A DNA stretch of 20,727 nucleotides from assembly GCA_946479895.1 (NCBI GenBank), contig CAMLHT010000033.1, positions 1 to 20,727 of the forward strand, written 5' to 3'. Position numbers and translations under genes: made by a program. The notes beneath the pieces were generated by a model. That model made no database searches. It saw only the letters and a list, made by a program, of their open reading frames with translations, and was not told the DNA's origin. This DNA comes from an uncultured Gemmatimonadota bacterium (lineage in GTDB: Bacteria; Gemmatimonadota; Gemmatimonadetes; Gemmatimonadales; Gemmatimonadaceae). Below, one piece after another: positions 14,462 to 20,727 of this stretch (within the stretch, counting starts at the first letter, position 1; the number at the start of each line of letters is the position of its first letter).

Positions 14462-15304
14462 ATGAATTATACCCGTATCACTGCGGCGTCCCTGGCGATT
14501 GCTTCGCTGACGCTCGCCGCCTGCGCTGGCGATTCATCGAAGACGGACTCCACGGCGCTCAAGAACGACTCGGCGCTCGCGGCGAACATGGCGATGGCGA
14601 ATCGCGACAGCGCGAGCCTGACGCTGAGCGACACGGCGACCAGCTCGACGACGAAGGCGCCGACGAATCCGCCGGCCGTGACGAAGGCCCCGACGAAGAC
14701 GACGACGACGCCGAAGAAGACCACGCCGGCGCCGACCAAGACGGCGCCAGCGCCGGCCCCCGCCTCCGCGCGCACGGGCACGATCGCCTCGGGCACGACG
14801 ATCGCCCTCGCCTCGTCGTCGAAGGTCTGCACGAACACCAACGCGGTCGGTGACAACATCACCGCCACCACGACGGAAGCGATCAGCGGCACCAATGGCG
14901 CCGCGATCCCGTCCGGCGCGACGGTGCACATGACGGTCACGAACCTCAAGCGCAGCGAGAACGCGAACGACAAGATCATCATGGAGTTCCGCGTCAACTC
15001 GATCTCGTTCGGCGGCAAGACCTACCCGGTCGAGGCGAGCGTCGCCGAAGCCGACGTCGAGCGCATCCGCGACCAGCCCCAGAGCAAGGACGTGCAGAAG
15101 GTCGCGGTCGGCGCGGCCGCCGGCGCGATCGCCGGCAAGATCCTCGGCAAGAGCACGAAGGCCACGGTGATCGGTGGCGCCGCCGGCGCTGCCGCTGGTG
15201 CGGCGACCGCCGCCGCGACGGCGAACTATCAGGGCTGCATCAACCAGGGCGCGCGCATCACGGTGCGCCTCGATGCTCCGCTCTCGATGACGGTCGGCCT
15301 GTAA
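14462..15304 (+). CDS. Lipoprotein with Thr/Pro/Lys linker and glycine-zipper C-terminus
   Basis: A 280-residue exported protein. The signal peptide ends in a lipobox LAAC with Cys21 as the lipid-bearing residue. A flexible Thr/Pro/Lys/Ala-rich linker (about 61-104) would span the periplasm or reach peptidoglycan. A beta-rich region follows (about 105-195; motifs AIPSGATVHMTV and FRVNSISFGGKTYPVEASV). Then a glycine-zipper segment (about 214-255) has repeated GxxxG/AxxxG spacing as in membrane-inserting outer-membrane lipoproteins. Cys123 and Cys259 might form a disulfide. Unlike most genes here it has a clear Shine-Dalgarno (GGAG at 14453-14456, 5 nt before ATG) and a long structured leader. 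A strong terminator follows, so it is a single-gene unit. The exact function is unknown. Confidence 0.85.
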   Translation: MNYTRITAASLAIASLTLAACAGDSSKTDSTALKNDSALAANMAMANRDSASLTLSDTATSSTTKAPTNPPAVTKAPTKTTTTPKKTTPAPTKTAPAPAPASARTGTIASGTTIALASSSKVCTNTNAVGDNITATTTEAISGTNGAAIPSGATVHMTVTNLKRSENANDKIIMEFRVNSISFGGKTYPVEASVAEADVERIRDQPQSKDVQKVAVGAAAGAIAGKILGKSTKATVIGGAAGAAAGAATAAATANYQGCINQGARITVRLDAPLSMTVGL

Positions 15305-15330
15305 CGGCGTCTTTCATCAGGGTGGGAAGA

Positions 15331-15363
15331 GGGCCGGATGCAGTCGCATCCGGCCCTTTTTTT
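15331..15363 (+). terminator. Rho-independent terminator of the lipoprotein gene
   Basis: GGGCCGGATGC (15331-15341), loop AGTC, and the exact complement GCATCCGGCCC (15346-15356) are followed by seven T. It is the only textbook intrinsic terminator in the window and lies 26 nt after the stop codon. Confidence 0.95.
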
Positions 15364-15569
15364 CGGCTATCGGCTCGGCTGCGGCTGTCGGCTAACGGCG
15401 CCGGTCTCTGGCTGTCGGCTATGGCTATGGCTAACGCTATCGGCCATCGGCTATCGGCTATTGCTGGCCAAAAGCGAGCGGACAGCCGATGACCGATAGC
15501 CCAGCCATAGCCATAGCCGAGAGCCGCTAGCCGACTCCGCTAGCCGACAGCCGCAGCGAAGCGGATAGC
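15364..15569. repeat. Inverted block of GGCTATC/GGCTGTC-type short repeats
   Basis: From 15364 to about 15460 units such as CGGCTAT, CGGCTGT, CGGCTAA and TATGGC repeat with a 6-7 nt period. After a short centre (about 15461-15474) the complementary units ATAGCCG, CAGCCGA and GCCATA run to 15569. For example, GGCTATGGCTATGGCT near 15418-15432 pairs with AGCCATAGCCATAGCC near 15503-15518. The arms can fold into an imperfect stem of about 200 nt. The block fills the gap between the lipoprotein terminator and the convergent barrel gene; nothing else is seen there. Confidence 0.9.
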
Positions 15570-15573
15570 AAGC

Positions 15574-16218
15574 CTAGAACGCGATCTTGCCACCAAGTCT
15601 CGTCACATACACCCGGGGATAGTTCGAGGTCGATCCGGCCAGCCCGTCCTTCTGGTGCAGGACCATCCCGAACTCCTGGACGACCTCGATCGCCGCGTTG
15701 GGTGAGAGGCCGAAGCCAAGTCCGTAGCCGAGCGAGAACTTGAAGTCGTAGTCCGTGCCCGTGGCTCCGAGCCGCGTCCCCGGGTCATCCGATCGCCTGA
15801 ACCCGGAATAGCCGATCGCGCCCGCGGAGAGCTCGTAGACCGGATGGAACGTGTAGCCCTGGCCGTAGTGCAGCAGCCCGACCAGCTGCGTCACCCTCGC
15901 CGTCGCGTCACAGGTGCACGCGGCGCCGGAATAGGTCAGCGATGGCCTCGCGTAGGCCCCCTGGAGACCGACCGAGATCCCGCTCGCCGTCGGATGCTCG
16001 AACCGGGCGGCGTATTCCAGGCCGGACCCGAAGTCCCAGGTCGCTCCCGTCGTCCCGTCGGTCAGCCGGTACCCCTGGGCGATCCCGATGCTCACACCGC
16101 CCCAGTTCTGCCGCGCCGTGATGGCGGGCCGCCGGACGATCTGCGCCTCGGTTGTGGCGGAGAGCGCCACGGTGGCCGACACGGCCAAGAGCATCGCGCG
16201 AATCACTGAACGGGCCAC
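15574..16218 (-). CDS. Outer-membrane beta-barrel protein, small
   Basis: A 214-residue protein with a signal peptide (cationic MARSVIR start, hydrophobic core, AxA-like end near TTEAQ, about residue 26). The rest alternates polar and hydrophobic residues in short strands rich in Gly, Tyr and Phe (for example VSIGIAQGYRL, ISVGLQGAYA, FSLGYGLGFGL), and the chain ends in KIAF, the C-terminal aromatic expected for barrel insertion by the BAM machinery. About eight strands would fit the length. CTC at about 99-101 could give a small disulfide loop. The GTG start at 16218 has a strong Shine-Dalgarno (GAGGAGGAG, 16221-16229 on the minus strand); an overlapping ATG at 16220 is out of frame. The specific role is unknown. 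Confidence 0.85.
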   Translation of the reverse strand: MARSVIRAMLLAVSATVALSATTEAQIVRRPAITARQNWGGVSIGIAQGYRLTDGTTGATWDFGSGLEYAARFEHPTASGISVGLQGAYARPSLTYSGAACTCDATARVTQLVGLLHYGQGYTFHPVYELSAGAIGYSGFRRSDDPGTRLGATGTDYDFKFSLGYGLGFGLSPNAAIEVVQEFGMVLHQKDGLAGSTSNYPRVYVTRLGGKIAF

Positions 16219-16255
16219 ATCTCCTCCTCTGGTTTCCGGGGCACGGACGTTCCGG

Positions 16256-16261
16256 TATTGT
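16256..16261 (+). promoter_or_regulatory. Putative -10 element (TATTGT) of murQ-anmK
   Basis: TATTGT, within GGTATTGTTAGC, ends 8 nt before the ATG at 16270, and no Shine-Dalgarno lies between. On the other strand the same bases read GCTAACAATACC, which could serve the divergent barrel gene at 16218 with a leader of about 30 nt. Confidence 0.45.
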
Positions 16262-16269
16262 TAGCGCAC

Positions 16270-17190
16270 ATGACAGACTTCCTCGACTCCCGCGTGACGG
16301 AGCGGCGCAATCCCCGCACCGCGAACATCGACCTGGCCTCTCCGCTGGAGATCGTGGACCTCATCAACGATGAGGATGCAACAATCGCGGCGGCAGTTCG
16401 TTCCCAGCGCCACGAGATCGCCCGGGCGGTGGAGATGGCCGAAGCCACCTTCCGGCGGGGCGGCCGGCTCTTCTACGTCGGAGCGGGCACGTCCGGCCGG
16501 CTCGGGGTCCTCGACGCCAGCGAGATGCCGCCCACCTACGGCACCGATCCCGAGATGGTGCAGGGAATCATCGCCGGCGGCCATGCCGCGCTGACGCGCT
16601 CGCAGGAGGGCGCCGAGGATCGCGTGGAGTCGGCCGTCGAGGACCTGACGTCCCACGGCGTGCGGACGGGGGACTTCCTGATCGGCATCGCCGCGTCGGG
16701 GACGACTCCGTACGTCCGCCGGGCCCTGGCGCACGCGCGCACGCTCGGCGCGGCCACCGCGCTCGTCGCCTGCTCGCCGCCGCCCGAGGAGGCGCGCCGC
16801 CACGCCGACGTCGTCATCCTGCCCATCACCGGTCCCGAAGTCGTCACCGGATCCACCCGCATGAAGGCGGGAACGGCGACGAAGCTCGTGCTGAACACCA
16901 TCACGACCGGCGCGATGATCCGGATCGGCAAGACGTTCGGCAACCTGATGGTCGACATGCGGGCGACGAACGAGAAGCTGAAGGACCGCAGCGAGCGGAT
17001 CGTCATGGAGATCACGGGGCTCGATCGCGCCGCCGCTCGCGCGGTGCTGGCCCAGTCCGGCGGCGTGGTGAAGACGGCCATCGTCATGTCGCTGCTCGGC
17101 GTGATGCGCGACGAGGCCGAGCGCCAGCTGGAGGAGAAGGGCGGCGTCATCCGCCGCATCGTGAACCGCGAGCCGCCGCCGGTCCTGTGA
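16270..17190 (+). CDS. murQ: N-acetylmuramic acid 6-phosphate etherase
   Basis: A 306-residue SIS-domain lyase that cleaves the lactyl ether of MurNAc-6-phosphate to GlcNAc-6-phosphate and D-lactate in the cytoplasm. Family marks in order: TERRNPRTANID at 10-21, INDED at 32-36, VGAGTSGRLGVLDASE at 70-85 (Glu85 matches the catalytic acid position), EGAED at 113-117, and GSTRMKAGTATKLVLNT in the C-terminal half. The length is normal. ATG 16270 is chosen over an in-frame TTG at 16258 because the latter lies inside the probable -10 element. The end overlaps anmK as GTGA. Together with AnmK it turns anhydro-MurNAc into reusable GlcNAc-6-phosphate. Confidence 0.95.
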   Translation: MTDFLDSRVTERRNPRTANIDLASPLEIVDLINDEDATIAAAVRSQRHEIARAVEMAEATFRRGGRLFYVGAGTSGRLGVLDASEMPPTYGTDPEMVQGIIAGGHAALTRSQEGAEDRVESAVEDLTSHGVRTGDFLIGIAASGTTPYVRRALAHARTLGAATALVACSPPPEEARRHADVVILPITGPEVVTGSTRMKAGTATKLVLNTITTGAMIRIGKTFGNLMVDMRATNEKLKDRSERIVMEITGLDRAAARAVLAQSGGVVKTAIVMSLLGVMRDEAERQLEEKGGVIRRIVNREPPPVL

Positions 17191-18317
17191 GCGTCTTCAT
17201 CGGCCTGATGTCGGGCACGTCCCTGGACGGCATCAGCGCCGGCGCGGTGCGTTTCGAGGAACGTGACGGCAGGCTGCACGGAGAGCTGATCGCGTTTCAT
17301 TCGACGGCATATACCTCCGCGCAGCGCGATCGCCTGCTCGCGGCGATGTCCGGCGGAACGGCGGCGGAGTATTCCGGCCTCGCCTTCGACCTGGGTGCCT
17401 GGCTCGCCGAGGCCGCGATCGCGGTGATCGCCGAGGCGGGGGTGCGCCGTGAGGAGATTCGCGCCATCGGCTCTCACGGCCAGACCCTGTGGCACGATGC
17501 GCCGCGCTCGACCTGGCAATTCGGGGAGAGTGCCGTGATCGCCGAGCGGACGGGGCTGGACGTCGTCTCGGACTTTCGCGTCGCCGACGTTGCCGCGGGC
17601 GGGCAGGGAGCGCCGCTGGTGCCCATCGCCGACGCGCTGCTCTGGTCCGCGCCATCTCACTGGCGCGCGCTCCAGAACATCGGCGGCATCGGGAACGTCA
17701 CCGTCGTGCCCCCCGGCGGTCTCACCGAAGGGGTGCGTGCCTTCGACACCGGCCCCGGCATGGCCGTGATCGACGGTGTCGTGCGGTCCCTGGATCCGTC
17801 GCTGCCGTACGATCGGGATGGCCGTCTCGCGGCCGGCGGCAAGCCGGTGGATACCATCGTCGATGAGCTGCTCGCCGCCCCGTACTTCTCGGCGCCGCCA
17901 CCCAAGTCGACCGGACGTGAGCTGTTCGACGCGCGTTACATCTCGCAGCTCATCGACAGGACGCGCGCCGCCCGCCCCGGCGTGACGACCCAGGACATCG
18001 TCGCCACGGCGACTTCGCTCACCGCGCGCAGCATCGCCGATGCCTACCGGCGCTTCCTCCCCGAGCCGATCGACGAAGTCCTCCTCTCTGGCGGCGGCGC
18101 GAAGAACCCGGTGCTGTCGCGGATGATCGAGCTGGCGCTGCCCGGAGTGAAGGTTCGGCGCTTCGACGACGTCTTCTTCGACGGCGAAGCGAAGGAGGCC
18201 GTCGCGTTCGCCCTGCTCGCGAAGCTGTTCGTCGAGGGAACCCCCGGCAACCTGGTGGCCGTCACCGGCGCGCGCGCGCGGCGGGTGCTGGGAAAGCTGA
18301 CCCCGCGGCCCCGCTAG
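17187..18317 (+). CDS. anmK: Anhydro-N-acetylmuramic acid kinase
   Basis: A 376-residue sugar kinase of the actin-like ATPase superfamily. It opens and phosphorylates 1,6-anhydro-MurNAc from murein turnover to give MurNAc-6-phosphate, the substrate of MurQ. GLMSGTSLDGI at 6-16 is the family signature. SHGQTLWHD, then LQNIGGIGNVTVVP and FDTGPGMAVIDG follow. The Asp in FDTGPG is the catalytic position, and Met replaces the commonly seen Asn after GPG. LSGGGAKNPVL near 306-316 closes the nucleotide site. GTG 17187 overlaps the murQ stop, and the TAG interlocks with the convergent protease gene through CTAG. Order and coupling support one pathway. Confidence 0.95.
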   Translation: MSVFIGLMSGTSLDGISAGAVRFEERDGRLHGELIAFHSTAYTSAQRDRLLAAMSGGTAAEYSGLAFDLGAWLAEAAIAVIAEAGVRREEIRAIGSHGQTLWHDAPRSTWQFGESAVIAERTGLDVVSDFRVADVAAGGQGAPLVPIADALLWSAPSHWRALQNIGGIGNVTVVPPGGLTEGVRAFDTGPGMAVIDGVVRSLDPSLPYDRDGRLAAGGKPVDTIVDELLAAPYFSAPPPKSTGRELFDARYISQLIDRTRAARPGVTTQDIVATATSLTARSIADAYRRFLPEPIDEVLLSGGGAKNPVLSRMIELALPGVKVRRFDDVFFDGEAKEAVAFALLAKLFVEGTPGNLVAVTGARARRVLGKLTPRPR

Positions 18318-19684
18318 CGGACGATCGTCCGGCCCGTCTCGCCGAGGAAGCCGGCGATGAGGTCCGACGGGACGGCGAAGATGATCTGCGGGCTGTCGGC
18401 CGGCGCTCCGTACACCACGCCGACGACGAGACCCCGCGAGTCGAAGACCGGCGAGCCCGACATGCCGTGTGCGCCGAACGCGTCGATCTGGAGCAGCGTG
18501 GGGATCCGCTTGCCCACCGTGCCGGGCGACAGTGTCGTGCTCACGGCATTGCCCGACATCGGCAGTGAGAGACTCAGGGGGTAGCCGATCATGGCGAGCG
18601 GCGCGCCCACCGCGATGTCCCCGCGCCCGCTGATGCCCGAGACGACGGGATACTGCCCCGGCTGGTCGATCTGGATCAGGGCGAGGTCAGGATCGTCGGC
18701 GATCCGCACGACGTGCGCGCGCAGCCGGGTGCTCGTATTCGCGAACTGCACTTCCAGGCGCGTCGTCGCCTCGCCGGTCTTCGACGACTTCACGTTGTGC
18801 CGGTTCGTGACGAGCAGGCCGTCCTTCGTGACGCCGAACGCCGTCCCGCCGAGCAGCTCACCGTCCAGCTCCGTGACGAGGAAGGCGACGGCGGCCTCGT
18901 TCGCGGCGTGGATGCTGGGCATGTCCATCGCCACCAGTCCCTGCTGGCGGATGCGGTTCTGCTCGATCTCGCGCTTCATCGCCGCGATCTGCTGCTCGTT
19001 GCCGCGCGACGCCGTCGCCTGCGCCTTCGCGCGCAGCGAGTCGAACTGCCGCTGGAGGGTCTGCGCGAGGAGCGTGTCGCCGACGCGCACGCGCTCGCGC
19101 AGCGCGGCGGACGTCGATTCCGCGGCCGCGAGGATGTGCTGCATCTCCGCGACCTGCTTTCCGCCCTCGCGCGTGCCGATCCAGTAGGCGGCGATCGCGA
19201 GCGCGCCAAGCCCGATCATGGACCCCACCAGCATGGTCCTGATGCCGCGCGTCTGCTCCCGCACGGCGATGGCGACGCGCTCGTGGGTGGACATCCGGCC
19301 CGTCGCGCCGACGCTGGCGCGCGACGCGGCCTGCGGGCCGGTGCGTGGAACCACCGGCGTCTTGCCGGTCGGATCGCCCTTCGCGCGGACCTCCACGGTC
19401 GGGCCATTCCGGCCGAAGGCGATGACGTCGCCGTCGTTGATCGGCGCCTCGCCCGTGACCTGGCGCCCGTTGATGAACGTGCCGTTCGTGCTGTCGGTGT
19501 CGACGACGACCCAGCGGCCCCCCGACTCCCGGATCTCGGCATGACTGCCCGAGACGTCGAGGTCGCCGTGCGTGTCGAATCGGAGGTCACTGGTCGGCTT
19601 GCGGCCGACGAGGATGGTGCGCTGATCGAAGACCTCGCTCTGGCCGGCTCGAGCGCCGCTCAGGATGCGAAGCTCGATGCGCAT
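18314..19684 (-). CDS. FHA domain - transmembrane - trypsin-like serine protease
   Basis: A 456-residue three-part protein. The FHA domain (about 1-105) keeps the phosphothreonine-binding residues: Gly27-Arg28 (VGRKPTSD), SGSH at 45-48 and TNGTFING at 66-73. A Pro/Ala-rich linker leads to one membrane helix (about 150-169). A coiled-coil stretch follows (about 175-250), then an S1-type protease domain (about 262-450) with a complete triad: His296 in TNRHNV, Asp333 in DDPDLALIQI and Ser409 in GMSGSP. The FHA part is expected in the cytoplasm and the protease outside it, a topology inferred from the single helix. ATG 19684 overlaps the stop of the PP2C gene (TGATG), so both are coupled. A phospho-controlled envelope protease is a reasonable inference. 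Confidence 0.9.
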   Translation of the reverse strand: MRIELRILSGARAGQSEVFDQRTILVGRKPTSDLRFDTHGDLDVSGSHAEIRESGGRWVVVDTDSTNGTFINGRQVTGEAPINDGDVIAFGRNGPTVEVRAKGDPTGKTPVVPRTGPQAASRASVGATGRMSTHERVAIAVREQTRGIRTMLVGSMIGLGALAIAAYWIGTREGGKQVAEMQHILAAAESTSAALRERVRVGDTLLAQTLQRQFDSLRAKAQATASRGNEQQIAAMKREIEQNRIRQQGLVAMDMPSIHAANEAAVAFLVTELDGELLGGTAFGVTKDGLLVTNRHNVKSSKTGEATTRLEVQFANTSTRLRAHVVRIADDPDLALIQIDQPGQYPVVSGISGRGDIAVGAPLAMIGYPLSLSLPMSGNAVSTTLSPGTVGKRIPTLLQIDAFGAHGMSGSPVFDSRGLVVGVVYGAPADSPQIIFAVPSDLIAGFLGETGRTIVR

Positions 19685-20727
19685 CAGCCGGACTTTCCGA
19701 ACTTCGTCCAGGCGAACCAGGCTGTCGCCATGAGCAGCATGACGCCGATGAAGATCACGGCGAGCCGCGCGGTGCTGGAGCCTTCCTCTTCCTCCTCGTC
19801 CTCATACTCGTCCTCGAGCTCCCCGTCCGCGGACGGGTCGGCTTCGGCGAGGGGAGTGCCGGCCGAGGCGTCGAAGGGCACGACGGCGGGCACCGGCTCT
19901 CCGAGCGTGACGTCGCCGGTCTTCTCGTCCGGCGACTTGCTCGGGCGGGCGTACGGCGTGGTGATCGGGATCGGCTGCGTGGTCTCGTTCTCGTCGCCCG
20001 GGTTCACGACGGCCATCGCGGCGCCCGAATCCTCGAGCGGGAACGGGCGGTGGCGGACGAGCGCGTTGTCGTCCTCCTCGTCGTCATCGTCCGGGTCCGA
20101 CAGGCCGTCGCCCTCGAAGCGGGCGACGATGACCGTGATGTTGTCGGGGCCGCCCTTCGCATTCGCGGCGTCGATGAGCTTCCGGCAGGCCTGCGTGAGG
20201 TCCTTCTCGCCGCTGACGATCTCGGCGATCGTGTCGCGGTTGATCTGGGTCGAGAGGCCGTCGCTGCAGAGGACGAGCGTGTCGCCGCGGCGCAGCGGCT
20301 GGTGCGTGAGGTCCACCTTGATGGACGCCTCGGGGCCGAGCGCCTGGAGGATGATGTTGCGCCGCTCGCTGTGCTCGGCCTCTTCCTCGGTGAGCTCGCC
20401 GGCCTCGACGAGCTTCTGCATCAGCGACTGGTCCTTCGTGATCTGGATGCCCACGCCGTCGCGGATGATGTAGCCGCGGCTGTCGCCGATCTGGGCGACG
20501 TAGATCGTGTCCTGGAGCAGGCCGGCGATGGTGGCCGTCGTGCCCATGCCGCGGTTCTCGGGATGGGCGACGGCGTAGCTGTTGATGCGGGTGTTGGCGG
20601 CCTTGGCCGCGTGCTTGAGGGCGCGCGCGAACGCGCCGGGGCTGCGGTCGACGCCCTCGACCCACATGCGCTGCATCTCCTCGAGCACCACTTCGGTGGC
20701 CATCGCGCTGGCGATCTCGCCGGCCGC
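19684..20727 (-). CDS. PP2C-type Ser/Thr protein phosphatase, membrane-anchored (partial)
   Basis: The frame is open to the window edge, so the N-terminus is missing; AAGEIASAMATEVV at the edge would follow the usual DGMGGH metal motif. Metal-site and family segments seen: MGTTATIAGLL, AQIGDSRGYIIRDG, TKDQSL, LVLCSDGLS and GGPDNITVIVA. A long acidic, Pro-rich tail comes next (DDDDEEDD and a later EDEYEDEEEEE), and the chain ends with one membrane helix (RLAVIFIGVMLLMATAWFAW) and a short basic tail. The enzyme should remove phosphate from Ser/Thr in proteins, probably reversing a Hanks-type kinase encoded nearby but not in view. The ATG at 20703 is internal and not the real start. It is coupled to the FHA-protease gene downstream. 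Confidence 0.92.
   Translation of the reverse strand, partial: AAGEIASAMATEVVLEEMQRMWVEGVDRSPGAFARALKHAAKAANTRINSYAVAHPENRGMGTTATIAGLLQDTIYVAQIGDSRGYIIRDGVGIQITKDQSLMQKLVEAGELTEEEAEHSERRNIILQALGPEASIKVDLTHQPLRRGDTLVLCSDGLSTQINRDTIAEIVSGEKDLTQACRKLIDAANAKGGPDNITVIVARFEGDGLSDPDDDDEEDDNALVRHRPFPLEDSGAAMAVVNPGDENETTQPIPITTPYARPSKSPDEKTGDVTLGEPVPAVVPFDASAGTPLAEADPSADGELEDEYEDEEEEEGSSTARLAVIFIGVMLLMATAWFAWTKFGKSG

Noticed and set aside
13303..14853. Long plus-strand open frame across the ABC exporter and lipoprotein gene
   Set aside because: It is antisense to the ABC motifs, crosses the intergenic promoter region, and has low-complexity charged composition without any domain.
16258..16269. TTG start for murQ adding four residues
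   Set aside because: It overlaps the probable -10 hexamer, and homology begins after the ATG at 16270.
1..20727. Mobile element, prophage or defence island
   Set aside because: No transposase, integrase, tRNA junction, restriction or toxin gene, and no break in base composition were seen; genes are tightly packed housekeeping and envelope functions.

Overview
The window is about 20.7 kb of very GC-rich, densely packed bacterial chromosome. Most neighbouring genes overlap by 1-4 nt (GTGA, ATGA or TGATG junctions). The protein types (archaeal-type LOR/SDH ornithine cyclodeaminase-like enzyme, soluble GAF histidine kinase, GMN-type CorA, PriA with all zinc cysteines, FHA-protease beside a PP2C phosphatase, outer-membrane barrel and lipoprotein) and start sites with a -10-like hexamer 6-8 nt ahead fit a Gram-negative of the Gemmatimonadota type. 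That placement is an inference from style, not proven. No tRNA, rRNA, CRISPR array, transposase, integrase or phage gene was seen.

Layout. 1-2347: end of glycyl-tRNA synthetase, an M3-type metallopeptidase and a short-chain dehydrogenase in one coupled run. 2348-5346: a GAF histidine kinase followed by a 96-residue unknown protein, a ubiquitin-fold (YukD-like) protein and a class II HDAC-like deacylase, the last three coupled by 4-nt overlaps. 5347-8289: a strong inverted heptamer-repeat block, then CorA, an orphan GvpL/GvpF-family protein and a dipeptide epimerase. 8290-12182: PriA, then an ornithine-cyclodeaminase-like protein coupled to an unknown protein. 12179-14346 (minus): a half-size ABC exporter and a stand-alone receiver protein. 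14347-16218: a lipoprotein with a hairpin leader and a textbook terminator, a second inverted-repeat block, and a minus-strand outer-membrane barrel protein. 16256-18317: MurQ and AnmK, a coupled murein-recycling pair. 18314-20727 (minus): an FHA-transmembrane-trypsin protein and a PP2C phosphatase cut by the window end.

Themes. Murein recycling is represented three times (dipeptide epimerase, MurQ, AnmK). Phospho-signalling is represented by a histidine kinase, a lone receiver, and a PP2C plus FHA pair.

The most unusual signals are two. First, four intergenic gaps are filled by 7-bp-period repeats, purine-rich then pyrimidine-rich or GGCTATC-like, folding back on themselves; three of them end in a TANNTT hexamer 6-7 nt before the start codon of the next gene. 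Second, a small ubiquitin-fold protein is translationally coupled to a histone-deacetylase-like enzyme.
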